A stretch of 64,000 nt of DNA from Hyperoodon ampullatus. Taxonomy: Eukaryota > Chordata > Mammalia > Artiodactyla > Ziphiidae. Made by a program: the position numbers and the translations under genes. Shown here in pieces: positions 25,201 to 40,200 of the stretch. Below the pieces are notes generated by a model, which saw only the letters and a list, made by a program, of their open reading frames with translations, was not told the origin of the DNA and searched no databases. Position 1 is the first letter of the stretch; the number at the start of each line of letters is the position of its first letter. Where the stretch lies: contig OX457070.1 of NCBI GenBank assembly GCA_949752795.1, forward strand, positions 33,947,574 to 34,011,573, read 5' to 3'.

Positions 25201-25553
25201 GAAAAAAAAAATGTCATGAAGAACCAGGGGTAAAACAGGAATAAAGACACAGACCTACTTGAGAATGGACTTGAGGATATGGGGAGGGGGAAGGGTAAGC
25301 TGTGACAAAGTGAGACAGAGGCATGGACATATATATACACTACCAAACATAATGTAGATAGCTAGTGGGAAGCAGCCACATAGCACAGGGAGATCAGCTC
25401 GGTGCTTTGTGACCGAATGGAGGGGTGGGATAGGGATGGTGGGAGGGAGGGAGATGCAAGAGGGAAGGGATATGGGAACAGATGTATATGTATAACTGAT
25501 TCACTGTGTTATAAAGCAGAAACTAATTTTAAGAAAAAATTTTACAAAAAAAT
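21655..25553 (+). mobile_element. Unit U6, subtype B (5' haplotype B1)
   Basis: 3,899 bp. 5' markers are B1 (Lys-Met-Tyr, Val-His-Pro, LET, NRMRNE) but with Gln-His as in B2. It is the first unit with Lys-Lys-Leu in place of Gln-Ile-Leu near 22995, from a cluster of base changes also found in U8, U9 and U16. Private Leu in the YTLLSSAHG segment. G-rich tract at 25422-25451. Confidence 0.94.
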
Positions 25554-28500
25554 AAGGACACTACGTAATGATCAAGGGCTCGATCCAAGAAGAAGATCTA
25601 ACAATTGTAAGTATTTATGAACCCAACATAGGAGCACCTCAATACATAGGGCAGATACTAACAGCCATAAAAGGGGAAATCGACAGTAACACATTCACAG
25701 TAGGGGACTTTAACACCCCACTTTCACCAATGGACAGATCATCCAAAATCAAAATAAATACGGAAACACAAGCTTTAAATGATACATTAAACAAGATGTA
25801 CTTAATTGATATTTATAGGAAAGTCCATCCAAAAACAACAGAATACACATTGTTCTCAAGTGCTCATGGAACATTCTCAAGGATAGATCATATCTTGGGT
25901 CACAAATCAAGCCTTGTTAAATTTAAGAAAATTGAAATTGTATCAAGTACCTTTTCCTAACACAACGCAATGAGACCAGATATCAATTACAGGAAAAGAT
26001 CTGTAAAAGATACAAACACATGGAGGCTAAACAATACACTACTTAATAACGAAGTGATCACTGATGAAATCAAAGGGGAAATTTTAAATTACCTAGAAAC
26101 AAATAACAATGGAGACACAATGACCCTAAACCTATGGGATGCATCAAAAGCAGTTATAATAGGGACGTTTATAGCAATAAATCCCACCTTAAGAAACAGG
26201 AAACATCTCGAATAAACAACCTGACCTTGCACCTAAAGCTATTAGAGAAAGAAGAAGAAAAATACCCCAAAATTAGCAGAAGGAAAGAAATCATAAAAAT
26301 CAGATCAGAAATAAATGAAAAAGAAATGAAGGAAACGATACCAAAGCTCAATAAAACTAAAAGCTGGTTCTTTGAGAACATAAACAAAATTGACAAACCA
26401 TTAGCCACACTCACCAAGAAAAAAAGGGAGAAGACTCAAACCAATAGAATGAGAAATGAAAAAGGAGAAGTAACAACTGACACGGCAGAAATACAAAAGA
26501 TCATGAGAGATTACTACAAGCAACTCTATGCCACTAAAATGGACAACCTGGAGGAATTGGACCAATTCTTAGAAATGCACAACCTGCCAAGACTGAATCA
26601 GGAAGAAATAGAAAATATGAACAGACCAATCACAAACACTGAAATTGAAACTGTGATTAAAAATCTTCCAACACACAAAAGCCCAGGACCAGAGGGCTTC
26701 ACAGGCAAATTGTATCGATCATTTAGAGAAGAGCTCACACGTATCCTTCTCAAACTCTTCCAAAATATAGCACAGGGAGGAACACTCCCAAGCTCATTAT
26801 ACTAGGCCACCATCACCTTGATACCAAAACCAGACAAGGATGTCACAAAGAAAGAAAACTACAGGTCAATATCACTGATGAACATAGATGCACAAATCCT
26901 CAACAAAATACTAGCAAACAGAATCCAACAGCACATTAAAAGGATCATACATCATAATCAAGTGGGGTTTCTTCCAGGAATGCAAGGATTCTTCAATATA
27001 TGCAAATCAATCAACGTCATACACCATATTAGCAAATTGAAGGAGAAACACCAGAGGATCATCTCAATAGATGCAGAGAAAGCTTTGGACAAAATTCAAC
27101 ACCCATTTATGATAAAAACCCTGCAGGAAGGAGGCACAGAGGGAACTTTCCTCAACATAATAAAGGCCATATATGACAAGCCCACAGCCAACATCATCCT
27201 CAATGGTGAAAAACTGAAAGCATTTCCACTAAGATCAGGAACAAGACAAGGTTGCCCACTCTCACCACTCTTATTCAACATAATTTTGGAAGTTTTAGAC
27301 ACAGCAATCAGAGTAGAAAAGGAAATAAAAGGAATCCAAAGCGGAAAAGAAGAAGTAAAGCTGTCACTGTTTGCAGATGACATGATACTCTACATAGAGT
27401 ATCCTAAAGATGCTACCAGAAAACTACTAGAGCTAATCAATGAAATTGATAAAGTAGCAGGATACAAAATTAATGCACAGAAATCTGTGGCATTCCTATA
27501 TACTAATGATGAAAAATCTGAAAGTGAAATCAAGAAAACATTCCCATTTACCACTGCAACAAAAAGAATAAAATATCTAGGAATAAAGCTACCTAAGGAG
27601 ACAAAAGACCTATATGCAGAAAATTATAAGACAGTGATGAAAGAAATTAAAGGTGATACAAATAGATGGAGAGAGATACCATGTTCCTGGATTAGAAGAA
27701 TCAACATTGTGAAAATGATTGTACTACCCAAAGCAATCTACAGATTCAATGCAATCCCTATCAAACTACCACTGGCATTTTTCACACAACTAGAACAAAA
27801 AATTTCAAAATTTCTATGGAAACACAAAAGATCCCGAATAGCCAAAGCAATCTGGAGAACGAAACACAGAGCTCCAGGAATCAGGCTCTCCGATTTCACA
27901 CTATACTACAGAGCTACAGTAATCCAGACAGTATGGTACTGGCACAAAAACAGAAAGACACATCAATGGAACAGGATAGAAATCTCAGAGATAAACCCAC
28001 GCACATATGGTGACCGTATCTTTGATAAAGGAGGCAGGAACGTACAGTGGAGAAAGGACAGCCTCTTCAATAAGTGGTGCTGGGAAAACTGGACAGGGAC
28101 ACGTACAACTATGAGATTAGGTCAATCCCTAACGTGTACACAAAAATAAGCTCAAAATGGATTAAAGACCTAAATGGACGGCCTGAAACTATCAAACTCT
28201 TAGAGGAAAACATAGGCAGAACTCTCTATGTCATAAATCACAGCAAGATCCTTTTTAACCCAACTCCTAGAGAAATGGAAATAAAAACAAACAAAAAAAA
28301 AACAAATGGGACCTAATGAAACTTAAAAGCCTTTGAACAGCAAAGGAAACCATAAACAAGACCAAAAGACAACCCTCAGAATGGGAGAAAATATTTGCAA
28401 ATGCAGAAACAGACAAAGGAGTAATCTCCAAAATTTATGAGCAGCTCATGTAGCTCAATAGCAAAAAAACAAACAACCCAATCGAAAAATGGGCAGAAGA

Positions 28501-29099
28501 CCTAAATAGACATTTCTCCAAAGAAGATATAAAGACTGCCAACAAACACATGAAAGAATGCTCAACATCATTAATCATTATAGAAATGCAAATCAAAAGT
28601 ACAATCAGATATCATCTCACACCAGTCAGAATTGCCATCATCCAAAAATCTAGAAACAATAAATGCTGGAGAGGGTGTGGAGAAAAGGGAACACTCTTGC
28701 ACTGCTGGTGGGAATGTGAATTGGTACAGCCACTATGGAGAACAGTATGGAGGTTCCGGAAAAACCTACAAGTAGAACTACCATATGACCCGGCAATCCC
28801 ACTACTGGGCATATACCCTGAGAAAACCATAATTCAGAAAGAGTCATGTTCCAAAATGTTCATTGCAGATCTACTTTACAATAGCCCGGAGATGGAAACA
28901 ACCTAAGTGTCCATCATCCGATGAATGGATAAAGAAGATGTGGCACATATATACAATGGAATATTACGCAGCCATGAAAAGAAATGAAATTGAACTATTT
29001 GTAATCAGGTGGATAGACCTTGAGTCTGTCATACAGAGTGAAGCAAGCCAGAAAGAGAAAGACAAATACCATATGCTAACACATATATATGGAAGTTAA
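25554..29099 (+). pseudogene. L1 ORF2 remnant of U7
   Basis: Open stretches 25568-25960, 25970-26215, 26134-26805, RT core 26818-28149 (FADD present; Lys replaces Gln near 27807), 28074-28316, 28550-28906 and 28863-29099. Confidence 0.93.
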
Positions 29100-29452
29100 G
29101 AAAAAAAAAATGTCATGAAGAACCAGGGGTAAAACAGGAATAAAGACACAGACCTACTTGAGAATGGACTTGAGGATATGGGGAGGGGGAAGGGTAAGCT
29201 GTGACAAAGTGAGACAGAGGCATGGACATATATATACACTACCAAACATAATGTAGATAGCTAGTGGGAAGCAGCCACATAGCACAGGGAGATCAGCTCG
29301 GTGCTTTGTGACCGAATGGAGGGGTGGGATAGGGATGGTGGGAGGGAGGGAGATGCAAGAGGGAAGGGATATGGGAACAGATGTATATGTATAACTGATT
29401 CACTGTGTTATAAAGCAGAAACTAATTTTAAGAAAAAATTTTACAAAAAAAT
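25554..29452 (+). mobile_element. Unit U7, subtype B (5' haplotype B1)
   Basis: 3,899 bp. B1 5' half with Gln-Ile-Leu. It has an unusual marker combination after the endonuclease stop: Arg-Pro-Asp (atgagaccaga) rather than Thr-Leu-Asp, implying exchange or a private change next to the TAA. Private Met in GDTMTL and Lys in ISKFLW. The 3' half shares TAT ACT and GGACGG with U5. G-rich tract at 29321-29350. Confidence 0.94.
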
Positions 29453-32400
29453 AAGGACACTACGTAATGATCAAGGGCTCGATCCAAGAAGAAGATCTAA
29501 CAATTGTAAGTATTTATGAACCCAACATAGGAGCACCTCAACACATAGGGCAGATACTAACAGCCATAAAAGGGGAAATCGACAGTAACACATTCACAGT
29601 AGGGGACTTTAACACCCCACTTTCACCAATGGACAGATCATCCAAAATCAAAATAAATACGGAAACACAAGCTTTAAATGATACATTAAACAGGATGTAC
29701 TTAATTGATATTTATAGGAAATTCCATCCAAAAACAACAGAATACACATTGTTCTCAAGTGCTCATGGAACATTCTCAAGGATAGATCATATCTTGGGCC
29801 ACAAATCAAGCCTTGTTAAATTTAAGAAAATTGAAATTGTATCAAGTACCTTTTCCTAACACAACGCAATGACACTAGATATCAATTACAGGAAAAGATC
29901 TGTAAAAGATACAAACACATGGAGGCTAAACAATACACTACTTAATAACGAAGTGATCACTGATGAAATCAAAGGGGAAATTTTAAATTACCTAGAAGCA
30001 AATAACAATGGAGACACAACGACCCTAAACCTATGGGATGCATCAAAAGCAGTTATAATAGGGACGTTTATAGCAATAAATCCCACCTTAAGAAACAGGA
30101 AACATCTCGAATAAACAACCTGACCTTGCACCTAAAGCTATTAGAGAAAGAAGAAGAAAAATACCCCAAAATTAGCAGAAGGAAAGAAATCATAAAAATC
30201 AGATCAGAAATAAATGAAAAAGAAATGAAGGAAACGATACCAAAGCTCAATAAAACTAAAAGCTGGTTCTTTGAGAACATAAACAAAATTGACAAACCAT
30301 TAGCCACACTCACCAAGAAAAAAAGGGAGAAGACTCAAACCAATAGAATTAGAAATGAAAAAGGAGAAGTAACAACTGACACTGCAGAAATACAAAAGAT
30401 CATGAGAGATTACTACAAGCAACTCTATGCCACTAAAATGGACAACCTGGAGGAATTGGACCAATTCTTAGAAATGCACAACCTACCAAGACTGAATCAG
30501 GAAGAAATAGAAAATATGCACAGACCAATCACAAACACTGAAATTGAAACTGTGATTAAAAATCTTCCAACACACAAAAGCCCAGGACCAGAGGGCTTCA
30601 CAGGCAAATTGTATCGATCATTTAGAGAAGAGCTCACACGTATCCTTCTCAAACTCTTCCAAAATATAGCACAGGGAGGAACACTCCCAAGCTCATTATA
30701 CTAGGCCACCATCACCTTGATACCAAAACCAGACAAGGATGTCACAAAGAAAGAAAACTACAGGTCAATATCACTGATGAACATAGATGCAAAAAAACTC
30801 AACAAAATACTAGCAAACAGAATCCAACAGCACATTAAAAGGATCATACATCATAATCAAGTGGGGTTTCTTCCAGGAATGCAAGGATTCTTCAATATAT
30901 GCAAATCAATCAACGTCATACACCATATTAGCAAATTGAAGGAGAAACACCAGAGGATCATCTCAATAGATGCAGAGAAAGCTTTGGACAAAATTCAACA
31001 CCCATTTATGATAAAAACCCTGCAGGAAGGAGGCACAGAGGGAACTTTCCTCAACATAATAAAGGCCATATATGACAAACCCACAGCCAACATCATCCTC
31101 AATGGTGAAAAACTGAAAGCATTTCCACTAAGATCAGGAACAAGACAAGGTTGCCCACTCTCACCACTCTTATTCAACATAATTTTGGAAGGTTTAGACA
31201 CAGCAATCAGAGTAGAAAAGGAAATAAAAGGAATCCAAAGCGGAAAAGAAGAAGTAAAGCTGTCACTGTTTGCAGATGACATGATACTCTACATAGAGTA
31301 TCCTAAAGATGCTACCAGAAAACTACTAGAGCTAATCAATGAAATTGATAAAGTAGCAGGATACAAAATTAATGCACAGAAATCTGTGGCATTCCTATAT
31401 ACTAATGATGAAAAATCTGAAAGTGAAATCAAGAAAACATTCCCATTTACCACTGCAACAAAAAGAATAAAATATCTAGGAATAAAGCTACCTAAGGAGA
31501 CAAAAGACCTATATGCAGAAAATTATAAGACAGTGATGAAAGAAATTAAAGGTGATACAAATAGATGGAGAGAGATACCATGTTCCTGGATTAGAAGAAT
31601 CAACATTGTGAAAATGATTGTACTACCCAAAGCAATCTACAGATTCAATGCAATCCCTATCAAACTACCACTGGCATTTTTCACACAACTAGAACAAAAA
31701 ATTTCACAATTTCTATGGAAACACAAAAGATCCCGAATAGCCAAAGCAATCTGGAGAACGAAACACAGAGCTCCAGGAATCAGGCTCTCCGATTTCACAC
31801 TATACTACAGAGCTACAATAATCCAGACAGTATGGTACTGGCACAAAAACAGAAAGACACATCAATGGAACAGGATAGAAATCTCAGAGATAAACCCACG
31901 CACATATGGTGACCGTATCTTTGATAAAGGAGGCAGGAACGTACAGTGGAGAAAGGACAGCCTCTTCAATAAGTGGTGCTGGGAAAACTGGACAGGGACA
32001 CGTACAACTATGAGATTAGGTCAATCCCTAACGTGTACACAAAAATAAGCTCAAAATGGATTAAAGACCTAAATGGAAGGCCTGAAACTATCAAACTCTT
32101 AGAGGAAAACATAGGCAGAACTCTCTATGTCATAAATCACAGCAAGATCCTTTTTAACCCAACTCCTAGAGAAATGGAAATAAAAACAAACAAAAAAAAA
32201 ACAAATGGGACCTAATGAAACTTAAAAGCCTTTGAACAGCAAAGGAAACCATAAACAAGACCAAAAGACAACCCTCAGAATGGGAGAAAATATTTGCAAA
32301 TGCAGAAACAGACAAAGGAGTAATCTCCAAAATTTATGAGCAGCTCATGTAGCTCAATAGCAAAAAAACAAACAACCCAATCGAAAAATGGGCAGAAGAC

Positions 32401-32998
32401 CTAAATAGACATTTCTCCAAAGAAGATATAAAGACTGCCAACAAACACATGAAAGAATGCTCAACATCATTAATCATTATAGAAATGCAAATCAAAAGTA
32501 CAATCAGATATCATCTCACACCAGTCAGAATTGCCATCATCCAAAAATCTAGAAACAATAAATGCTGGAGAGGGTGTGGAGAAAAGGGAACACTCTTGCA
32601 CTGCTGGTGGGAATGTGAATTGGTACAGCCACTATGGAGAACAGTATGGAGGTTCCGGAAAAACCTACAAGTAGAGCTACCATATGACCCGGCAATCCCA
32701 CTACTGGGCATATACCCTGAGAAAACCATAATTCAGAAAGAGTCATGTTCCAAAATGTTCATTGCAGATCTACTTTACAATAGCCCGGAGATGGAAACAA
32801 CCTAAGTGTCCATCATCCGATGAATGGATAAAGAAGATGTGGCACATATATACAATGGAATATTACGCAGCCATGAAAAGAAATGAAATTGAACTATTTG
32901 TAATCAGGTGGATAGACCTTGAGTCTGTCATACAGAGTGAAGCAAGCCAGAAAGAGAAAGACAAATACCATATGCTAACACATATATATGGAAGTTAA
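29453..32998 (+). pseudogene. L1 ORF2 remnant of U8
   Basis: Open stretches 29467-29859, 29869-30114, 30033-30704, RT core 30717-32048 (FADD present), 31973-32215, 32449-32805 and 32762-32998. Confidence 0.93.
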
Positions 32999-33351
32999 GA
33001 AAAAAAAAATGTCATGAAGAACCAGGGGTAAAACAGGAATAAAGACACAGACCTACTTGAGAATGGACTTGAGGATATGGGGAGGGGGAAGGGTAAGCTG
33101 TGACAAAGTGAGACAGAGGCATGGACATATATATACACTACCAAACATAATGTAGATAGCTAGTGGGAAGCAGCCACATAGCACAGGGAGATCAGCTCGG
33201 TGCTTTGTGACCGAATGGAGGGGTGGGATAGGGATGGTGGGAGGGAGGGAGATGCAAGAGGGAAGGGATATGGGAACAGATGTATATGTATAACTGATTC
33301 ACTGTGTTATAAAGCAGAAACTAATTTTAAGAAAAAATTTTACAAAAAAAT
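29453..33351 (+). mobile_element. Unit U8, subtype B (5' haplotype B2)
   Basis: 3,899 bp. The 5' half matches the B2 set of U5 and U10. It then reads MHRP (as U3 and U11), Lys-Lys-Leu (as U6, U9 and U16) and EGLD rather than EVLD, so it is a mosaic. Private Ile in TIIQ and Asn in the overlapping region near 31815. G-rich tract at 33220-33249. Confidence 0.94.
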
Positions 33352-36300
33352 AAGGACACTACGTAATGATCAAGGGCTCGATCCAAGAAGAAGATCTAAC
33401 AATTGTAAGTATTTATGAACCCAACATAGGAGCACCTCAATACATAGGGCAGATACTAACAGCCATAAAAGGGGAAATCAACAGTAACACATTCACAGTA
33501 GGGGACTTTAACACCCCACTTTCACCAATGGACAGATCATCCAAAATGAAAATAAATACGGAAACACAAGCTTTAAATGATACATTAAACAAGATGTACT
33601 TAATTGATATTTATAGGAAAGTCCATCCAAAAACAACAGAATACACATTGTTCTCAAGTGCTCATGGAACATTCTCAAGGATAGATCATATCTTGGGTCA
33701 CAAATAAAGCCTTGTTAAATTTAAGAAAATTGAAATTGTATCAAGTACCTTTTCCTAACACAACGCAATGACACTAGATATCAATTACAGGAAAAGATCT
33801 GTAAAAGATACAAACACATGGAGGCTAAACAATACACTACTTAATAACGAAGTGATCACTGATGAAATCAAAGGGGAAATTTTAAATTACCTAGAAACAA
33901 ATAACAATGGAGACACAACGACCCTAAACCTATGGGATGCATCAAAAGCAGTTATAATAGGGACGTTTATAGCAATAAATCCCACCTTAAGAAACAGGAA
34001 ACATCTCGAATAAACAACCTGACCTTGCACCTAAAGCTATTAGAGAAAGAAGAAGAAAAATACCCCAAAATTAGCAGAAGGAAAGAAATCATAAAAATCA
34101 GATCAGAAATAAATGAAAAAGAAATGAAGGAAACGATACCAAAGCTCAATAAAACTAAAAGCTGGTTCTTTGAGAACATAAACAAAATTGACAAACCATT
34201 AGCCACACTCACCAAGAAAAAAAGGGAGAAGACTCAAACCAATAGAATGAGAAATGAAAAAGGAGAAGTAACAACTGACACTGCAGAAATACAAAAGATC
34301 ATGAGAGATTACTACAAGCAACTCTATGCCACTAAAATGGACAACCTGGAGGAATTGGACCAATTCTTAGAAATGCACAACCTGCCAAGACTGAATCAGG
34401 AAGAAATAGAAAATATGAACAGACCAATCACAAACACTGATATTGAAACTGTGATTAAAAATCTTCCAACACACAAAAGCCCAGGACCAGAGGGCTTCAC
34501 AGGCAAATTGTATCGATCATTTAGAGAAGAGCTCACACGTATCCTTCTCAAACTCTTCCAAAATATAGCACAGGGAGGAACACTCCCAAGCTCATTATAC
34601 TAGGCCACCATCACCTTGATACCAAAACCAGACAAGGATGTCACAAAGAAAGAAAACTACAGGTCAATATCACTGATGAACATAGATGCAAAAAAACTCA
34701 ACAAAATACTAGCAAACAGAATCCAACAGCACATTAAAAGGATCATACATCATAATCAAGTGGGGTTTCTTCCAGGAATGCAAGGATTCTTCAATATATG
34801 CAAATCAATCAACGTCATACACCATATTAGCAAATTGAAGGAGAAAAACCAGAGGATCATCTCAATAGATGCAGAGAAAGCTTTGGACAAAATTCAACAC
34901 CCATTTATGATAAAAACCCTGCAGGAAGGAGGCACAGAGGGAACTTTCCTCAACATAATAAAGGCCATATATGACAAGCCCACAGCCAACATCATCCTCA
35001 ATGGTGAAAAACTGAAAGCATTTCCACTAAGATCAGGAACAAGACAAGGTTGCCCACTCTCACCACTCTTATTCAACATAATTTTGGAAGGTTTAGACAC
35101 AGCAATCAGAGTAGAAAAGGAAATAAAAGGAATCCAAAGCGGAAAAGAAGAAGTAAAGCTGTCACTGTTTGCAGATGACATGATACTCTACATAGAGTAT
35201 CCTAAAGATGCTACCAGAAAACTACTAGAGCTAATCAATGAAATTGATAAAGTAGCAGGATACAAAATTAATGCACAGAAATCTGTGGCATTCCTATACG
35301 CTAATGATGAAAAATCTGAAAGTGAAATCAAGAAAACATTCCCATTTACCACTGCAACAAAAAGAATAAAATATCTAGGAATAAAGCTACCTAAGGAGAC
35401 AAAAGACCTATATGCAGAAAATTATAAGACAGTGATGAAAGAAATTAAAGGTGATACAAATAGATGGAGAGAGATACCATGTTCCTGGATTAGAAGAATC
35501 AACATTGTGAAAATGATTGTACTACCCAAAGCAATCTACAGATTCAATGCAATCCCTATCAAACTACCACTGGCATTTTTCACACAACTAGAACAAAAAA
35601 TTTCACAATTTCTATGGAAACACAAAAGATCCCGAATAGCCAAAGCAATCTGGAGAACGAAACACAGAGCTCCAGGAATCAGGCTCTCCGATTTCACACT
35701 ATACTACAGAGCTACAGTAATCCAGACAGTATGGTACTGGCACAAAAACAGAAAGACACATCAATGGAACAGGATAGAAATCTCAGAGATAAACCCACGC
35801 ACATATGGTGACCGTATCTTTGATAAAGGAGGCAGGAACGTACAGTGGAGAAAGGACAGCCTCTTCAATAAGTGGTGCTGGGAAAACTGGACAGGGACAC
35901 GTACAACTATGAGATTAGGTCAATCCCTAACGTGTACACAAAAATAAGCTCAAAATGGATTAAAGACCTAAATGGAAGGCCTGAAACTATCAAACTCTTA
36001 GAGGAAAACATAGGCAGAACTCTCTATGTCATAAATCACAGCAAGATCCTTTTTAACCCAACTCCTAGAGAAATGGAAATAAAAACAACAACAAAAAAAA
36101 ACAAATGGGACCTAATGAAACTTAAAAGCCTTTGAACAGCAAAGGAAACCATAAACAAGACCAAAAGACAACCCTCAGAATGGGAGAAAATATTTGCAAA
36201 TGCAGAAACAGACAAAGGAGTAATCTCCAAAATTTATGAGCAGCTCATGTAGCTCAATAGCAAAAAAAACAAACAACCCAATCGAAAAATGGGCAGAAGA

Positions 36301-36899
36301 CCTAAATAGACATTTCTCCAAAGAAGATATAAAGACTGCCAACAAACACATGAAAGAATGCTCAACATCATTAATCATTATAGAAATGCAAATCAAAAGT
36401 ACAATCAGATATCATCTCACACCAGTCAGAATTGCCATCATCCAAAAATCTAGAAACAATAAATGCTGGAGAGGGTGTGGAGAAAAGGGAACACTCTTGC
36501 ACTGCTGGTGGGAATGTGAATTGGTACAGCCACTATGGAGAACAGTATGGAGGTTCCGGAAAAACCTACAAGTAGAACTACCATATGACCCGGCAATCCC
36601 ACTACTGGGCATATACCCTGAGAAAACCATAATTCAGAAAGAGTCATGTTCCAAAATGTTCATTGCAGATCTACTTTACAATAGCCCGGAGATGGAAACA
36701 ACCTAAGTGTCCATCATCCGATGAATGGATAAAGAAGATGTGGCACATATATACAATGGAATATTACGCAGCCATGAAAAGAAATGAAATTGAACTATTT
36801 GTAATCAGGTGGATAGACCTTGAGTCTGTCATACAGAGTGAAGCAAGCCAGAAAGAGAAAGACAAATACCATATGCTAACACATATATATGGAAGTTAA
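33352..36899 (+). pseudogene. L1 ORF2 remnant of U9
   Basis: Endonuclease remnant ends early at TAA 33705-33707, as in U4. Later stretches: 33768-34013, 33932-34603, RT core 34616-35947 (FADD present), 35872-36135 (in frame through the A tract), 36236-36706 (an extra A near 36267 joins a short out-of-frame leader) and 36663-36899. Confidence 0.93.
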
Positions 36900-37251
36900 G
36901 AAAAAAAAAATGTCATGAAGAACCAGGGGTAAAACAGGAATAAAGACACAGACCTACTTGAGAATGGACTTGAGGATATGGGGAGGGGAAGGGTAAGCTG
37001 TGACAAAGTGAGACAGAGGCATGGACATATATATACACTACCAAACATAATGTAGATAGCTAGTGGGAAGCAGCCACATAGCACAGGGAGATCAGCTCGG
37101 TGCTTTGTGACCGAATGGAGGGGTGGGATAGGGATGGTGGGAGGGAGGGAGATGCAAGAGGGAAGGGATATGGGAACAGATGTATATGTATAACTGATTC
37201 ACTGTGTTATAAAGCAGAAACTAATTTTAAGAAAACATTTTACAAAAAAAT
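33352..37251 (+). mobile_element. Unit U9, subtype B (5' haplotype B1)
   Basis: 3,900 bp. B1 5' half with Asn in GEINSN and Met in SSKMKI. It shares with U4 the TAA at 33705-33707, the AAG codon near 34978 and Ala in YAND near 35299. The A-rich tract near 36085 has the acaacaac form otherwise seen in U1 and U2, and an extra A near 36267 changes frame. G-rich tract at 37120-37149. Confidence 0.94.
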
Positions 37252-40200
37252 AAGGACACTACGTAATGATCAAGGGCTCGATCCAAGAAGAAGATCTAAC
37301 AATTGTAAGTATTTATGAACCCAACATAGGAGCACCTCAACACATAGGGCAGATACTAACAGCCATAAAAGGGGAAATCGACAGTAACACATTCACAGTA
37401 GGGGACTTTAACACCCCACTTTCACCAATGGACAGATCATCCAAAATGAAAATAAATACGGAAACACAAGCTTTAAATGATACATTAAACAGGATGTACT
37501 TAATTGATATTTATAGGAAATTCCATCCAAAAACAACAGAATACACATTGTTCTCAAGTGCTCATGGAACATTCTCAAGGATAGATCATATCTTGGGTCA
37601 CAAATCAAGCCTTGTTAAATTTAAGAAAATTGAAATTGTATCAAGTACCTTTTCCTAACACAACGCAATGACACTAGATATTAATTACAGGAAAAGATCT
37701 GTAAAAGATACAAACACATGGAGGCTAAACAATACACTACTTAATAACGAAGTGATCACTGATGAAATCAAAGGGGAAATTTTAAATTACCTAGAAGCAA
37801 ATAACAATGGAGACACAACGACCCTAAACCTATGGGATGCATCAAAAGCAGTTATAATAGGGACGTTTATAGCAATAAATCCCACCTTAAGAAACAGGAA
37901 ACATCTCGAATAAACAACCTGACCTTGCACCTAAAGCTATTAGAGAAAGAAGAAGAAAAATACCCCAAAATTAGCAGAAGGAAAGAAATCATAAAAATCA
38001 GATCAGAAATAAATGAAAAAGAAATGAAGGAAACGATACCAAAGCTCAATAAAACTAAAAGCTGGTTCTTTGAGAACATAAACAAAATTGACAAACCATT
38101 AGCCACACTCACCAAGAAAAAAAGGGAGAAGACTCAAACCAATAGAATTAGAAATGAAAAAGGAGAAGTAACAACTGACACTGCAGAAATACAAAAGATC
38201 ATGAGAGATTACTACAAGCAACTCTATGCCACTAAAATGGACAACCTGGAGGAATTGGACCAATTCTTAGAAATGCACAACCTACCAAGACTGAATCAGG
38301 AAGAAATAGAAAATATGAACAGACCAATCACAAACACTGAAATTGAAACTGTGATTAAAAATCTTCCAACACACAAAAGCCCAGGACCAGAGGGCTTCAC
38401 AGGCAAATTGTATCGATCATTTAGAGAAGAGCTCACACGTATCCTTCTCAAACTCTTCCAAAATATAGCACAGGGAGGAACACTCCCAAGCTCATTATAC
38501 TAGGCCACCATCACCTTGATACCAAAACCAGACAAGGATGTCACAAAGAAAGAAAACTACAGGTCAATATCACTGATGAACATAGATGCACAAATCCTCA
38601 ACAAAATACTAGCAAACAGAATCCAACAGCACATTAAAAGGATCATACATCATAATCAAGTGGGGTTTCTTCCAGGAATGCAAGGATTCTTCAATATATG
38701 CAAATCAATCAACGTCATACACCATATTAGCAAATTGAAGGAGAAACACCAGAGGATCATCTCAATAGATGCAGAGAAAGCTTTGGACAAAATTCAACAC
38801 CCATTTATGATAAAAACCCTGCAGGAAGGAGGCACAGAGGGAACTTTCCTCAACATAATAAAGGCCATATATGACAAACCCACAGCCAACATCATCCTCA
38901 ATGGTGAAAAACTGAAAGCATTTCCACTAAGATCAGGAACAAGACAAGGTTGCCCACTCTCACCACTCTTATTCAACATAATTTTGGAAGTTTTAGACAC
39001 AGCAATCAGAGTAGAAAAGGAAATAAAAGGAATCCAAAGCGGAAAAGAAGAAGTAAAGCTGTCACTGTTTGCAGATGACATGATACTCTACATAGAGTAT
39101 CCTAAAGATGCTACCAGAAAACTACTAGAGCTAATCAATGAAATTGATAAAGTAGCAGGATACAAAATTAATGCACAGAAATCTGTGGCATTCCTATACA
39201 CTAATGATGAAAAATCTGAAAGTGAAATCAAGAAAACATTCCCATTTACCACTGCAACAAAAAGAATAAAATATCTAGGAATAAAGCTACCTAAGGAGAC
39301 AAAAGACCTATATGCAGAAAATTATAAGACAGTGATGAAAGAAATTAAAGGTGATACAAATAGATGGAGAGAGATACCATGTTCCTGGATTAGAAGAATC
39401 AACATTGTGAAAATGATTGTACTACCCAAAGCAATCTACAGATTCAATGCAATCCCTATCAAACTACCACTGGCATTTTTCACACAACTAGAACAAAAAA
39501 TTTCACAATTTCTATGGAAACACAAAAGATCCCGAATAGCCAAAGCAATCTGGAGAACGAAACACAGAGCTCCAGGAATCAGGCTCTCCGATTTCACACT
39601 ATACTACACAGCTACAGTAATCCAGACAGTATGGTACTGGCACAAAAACAGAAAGACACATCAATGGAACAGGATAGAAATCTCAGAGATAAACCCACGC
39701 ACATATGGTGACCGTATCTTTGATAAAGGAGGCAGGAACGTACAGTGGAGAAAGGACAGCCTCTTCAATAAGTGGTGCTGGGAAAACTGGACAGGGACAC
39801 GTACAACTATGAGATTAGGTCAATCCCTAACGTGTACACAAAAATAAGCTCAAAATGGATTAAAGACCTAAATGGAAGGCCTGAAACTATCAAACTCTTA
39901 GAGGAAAACATAGGCAGAACTCTCTATGTCATAAATCACAGCAAGATCCTTTTTAACCCAACTCCTAGAGAAATGGAAATAAAAACAAACAAACAAAAAA
40001 ACAAATGGGACCTAATGAAACTTAAAAGCCTTTGAACAGCAAAGGAAACCATAAACAAGACCAAAAGACAACCCTCAGAATGGGAGAAAATATTTGCAAA
40101 TGCAGAAACAGACAAAGGAGTAATCTCCAAAATTTATGAGCAGCTCATGTAGCTCAATAGCAAAAAAACAAACAACCCAATCGAAAAATGGGCAGAAGAC

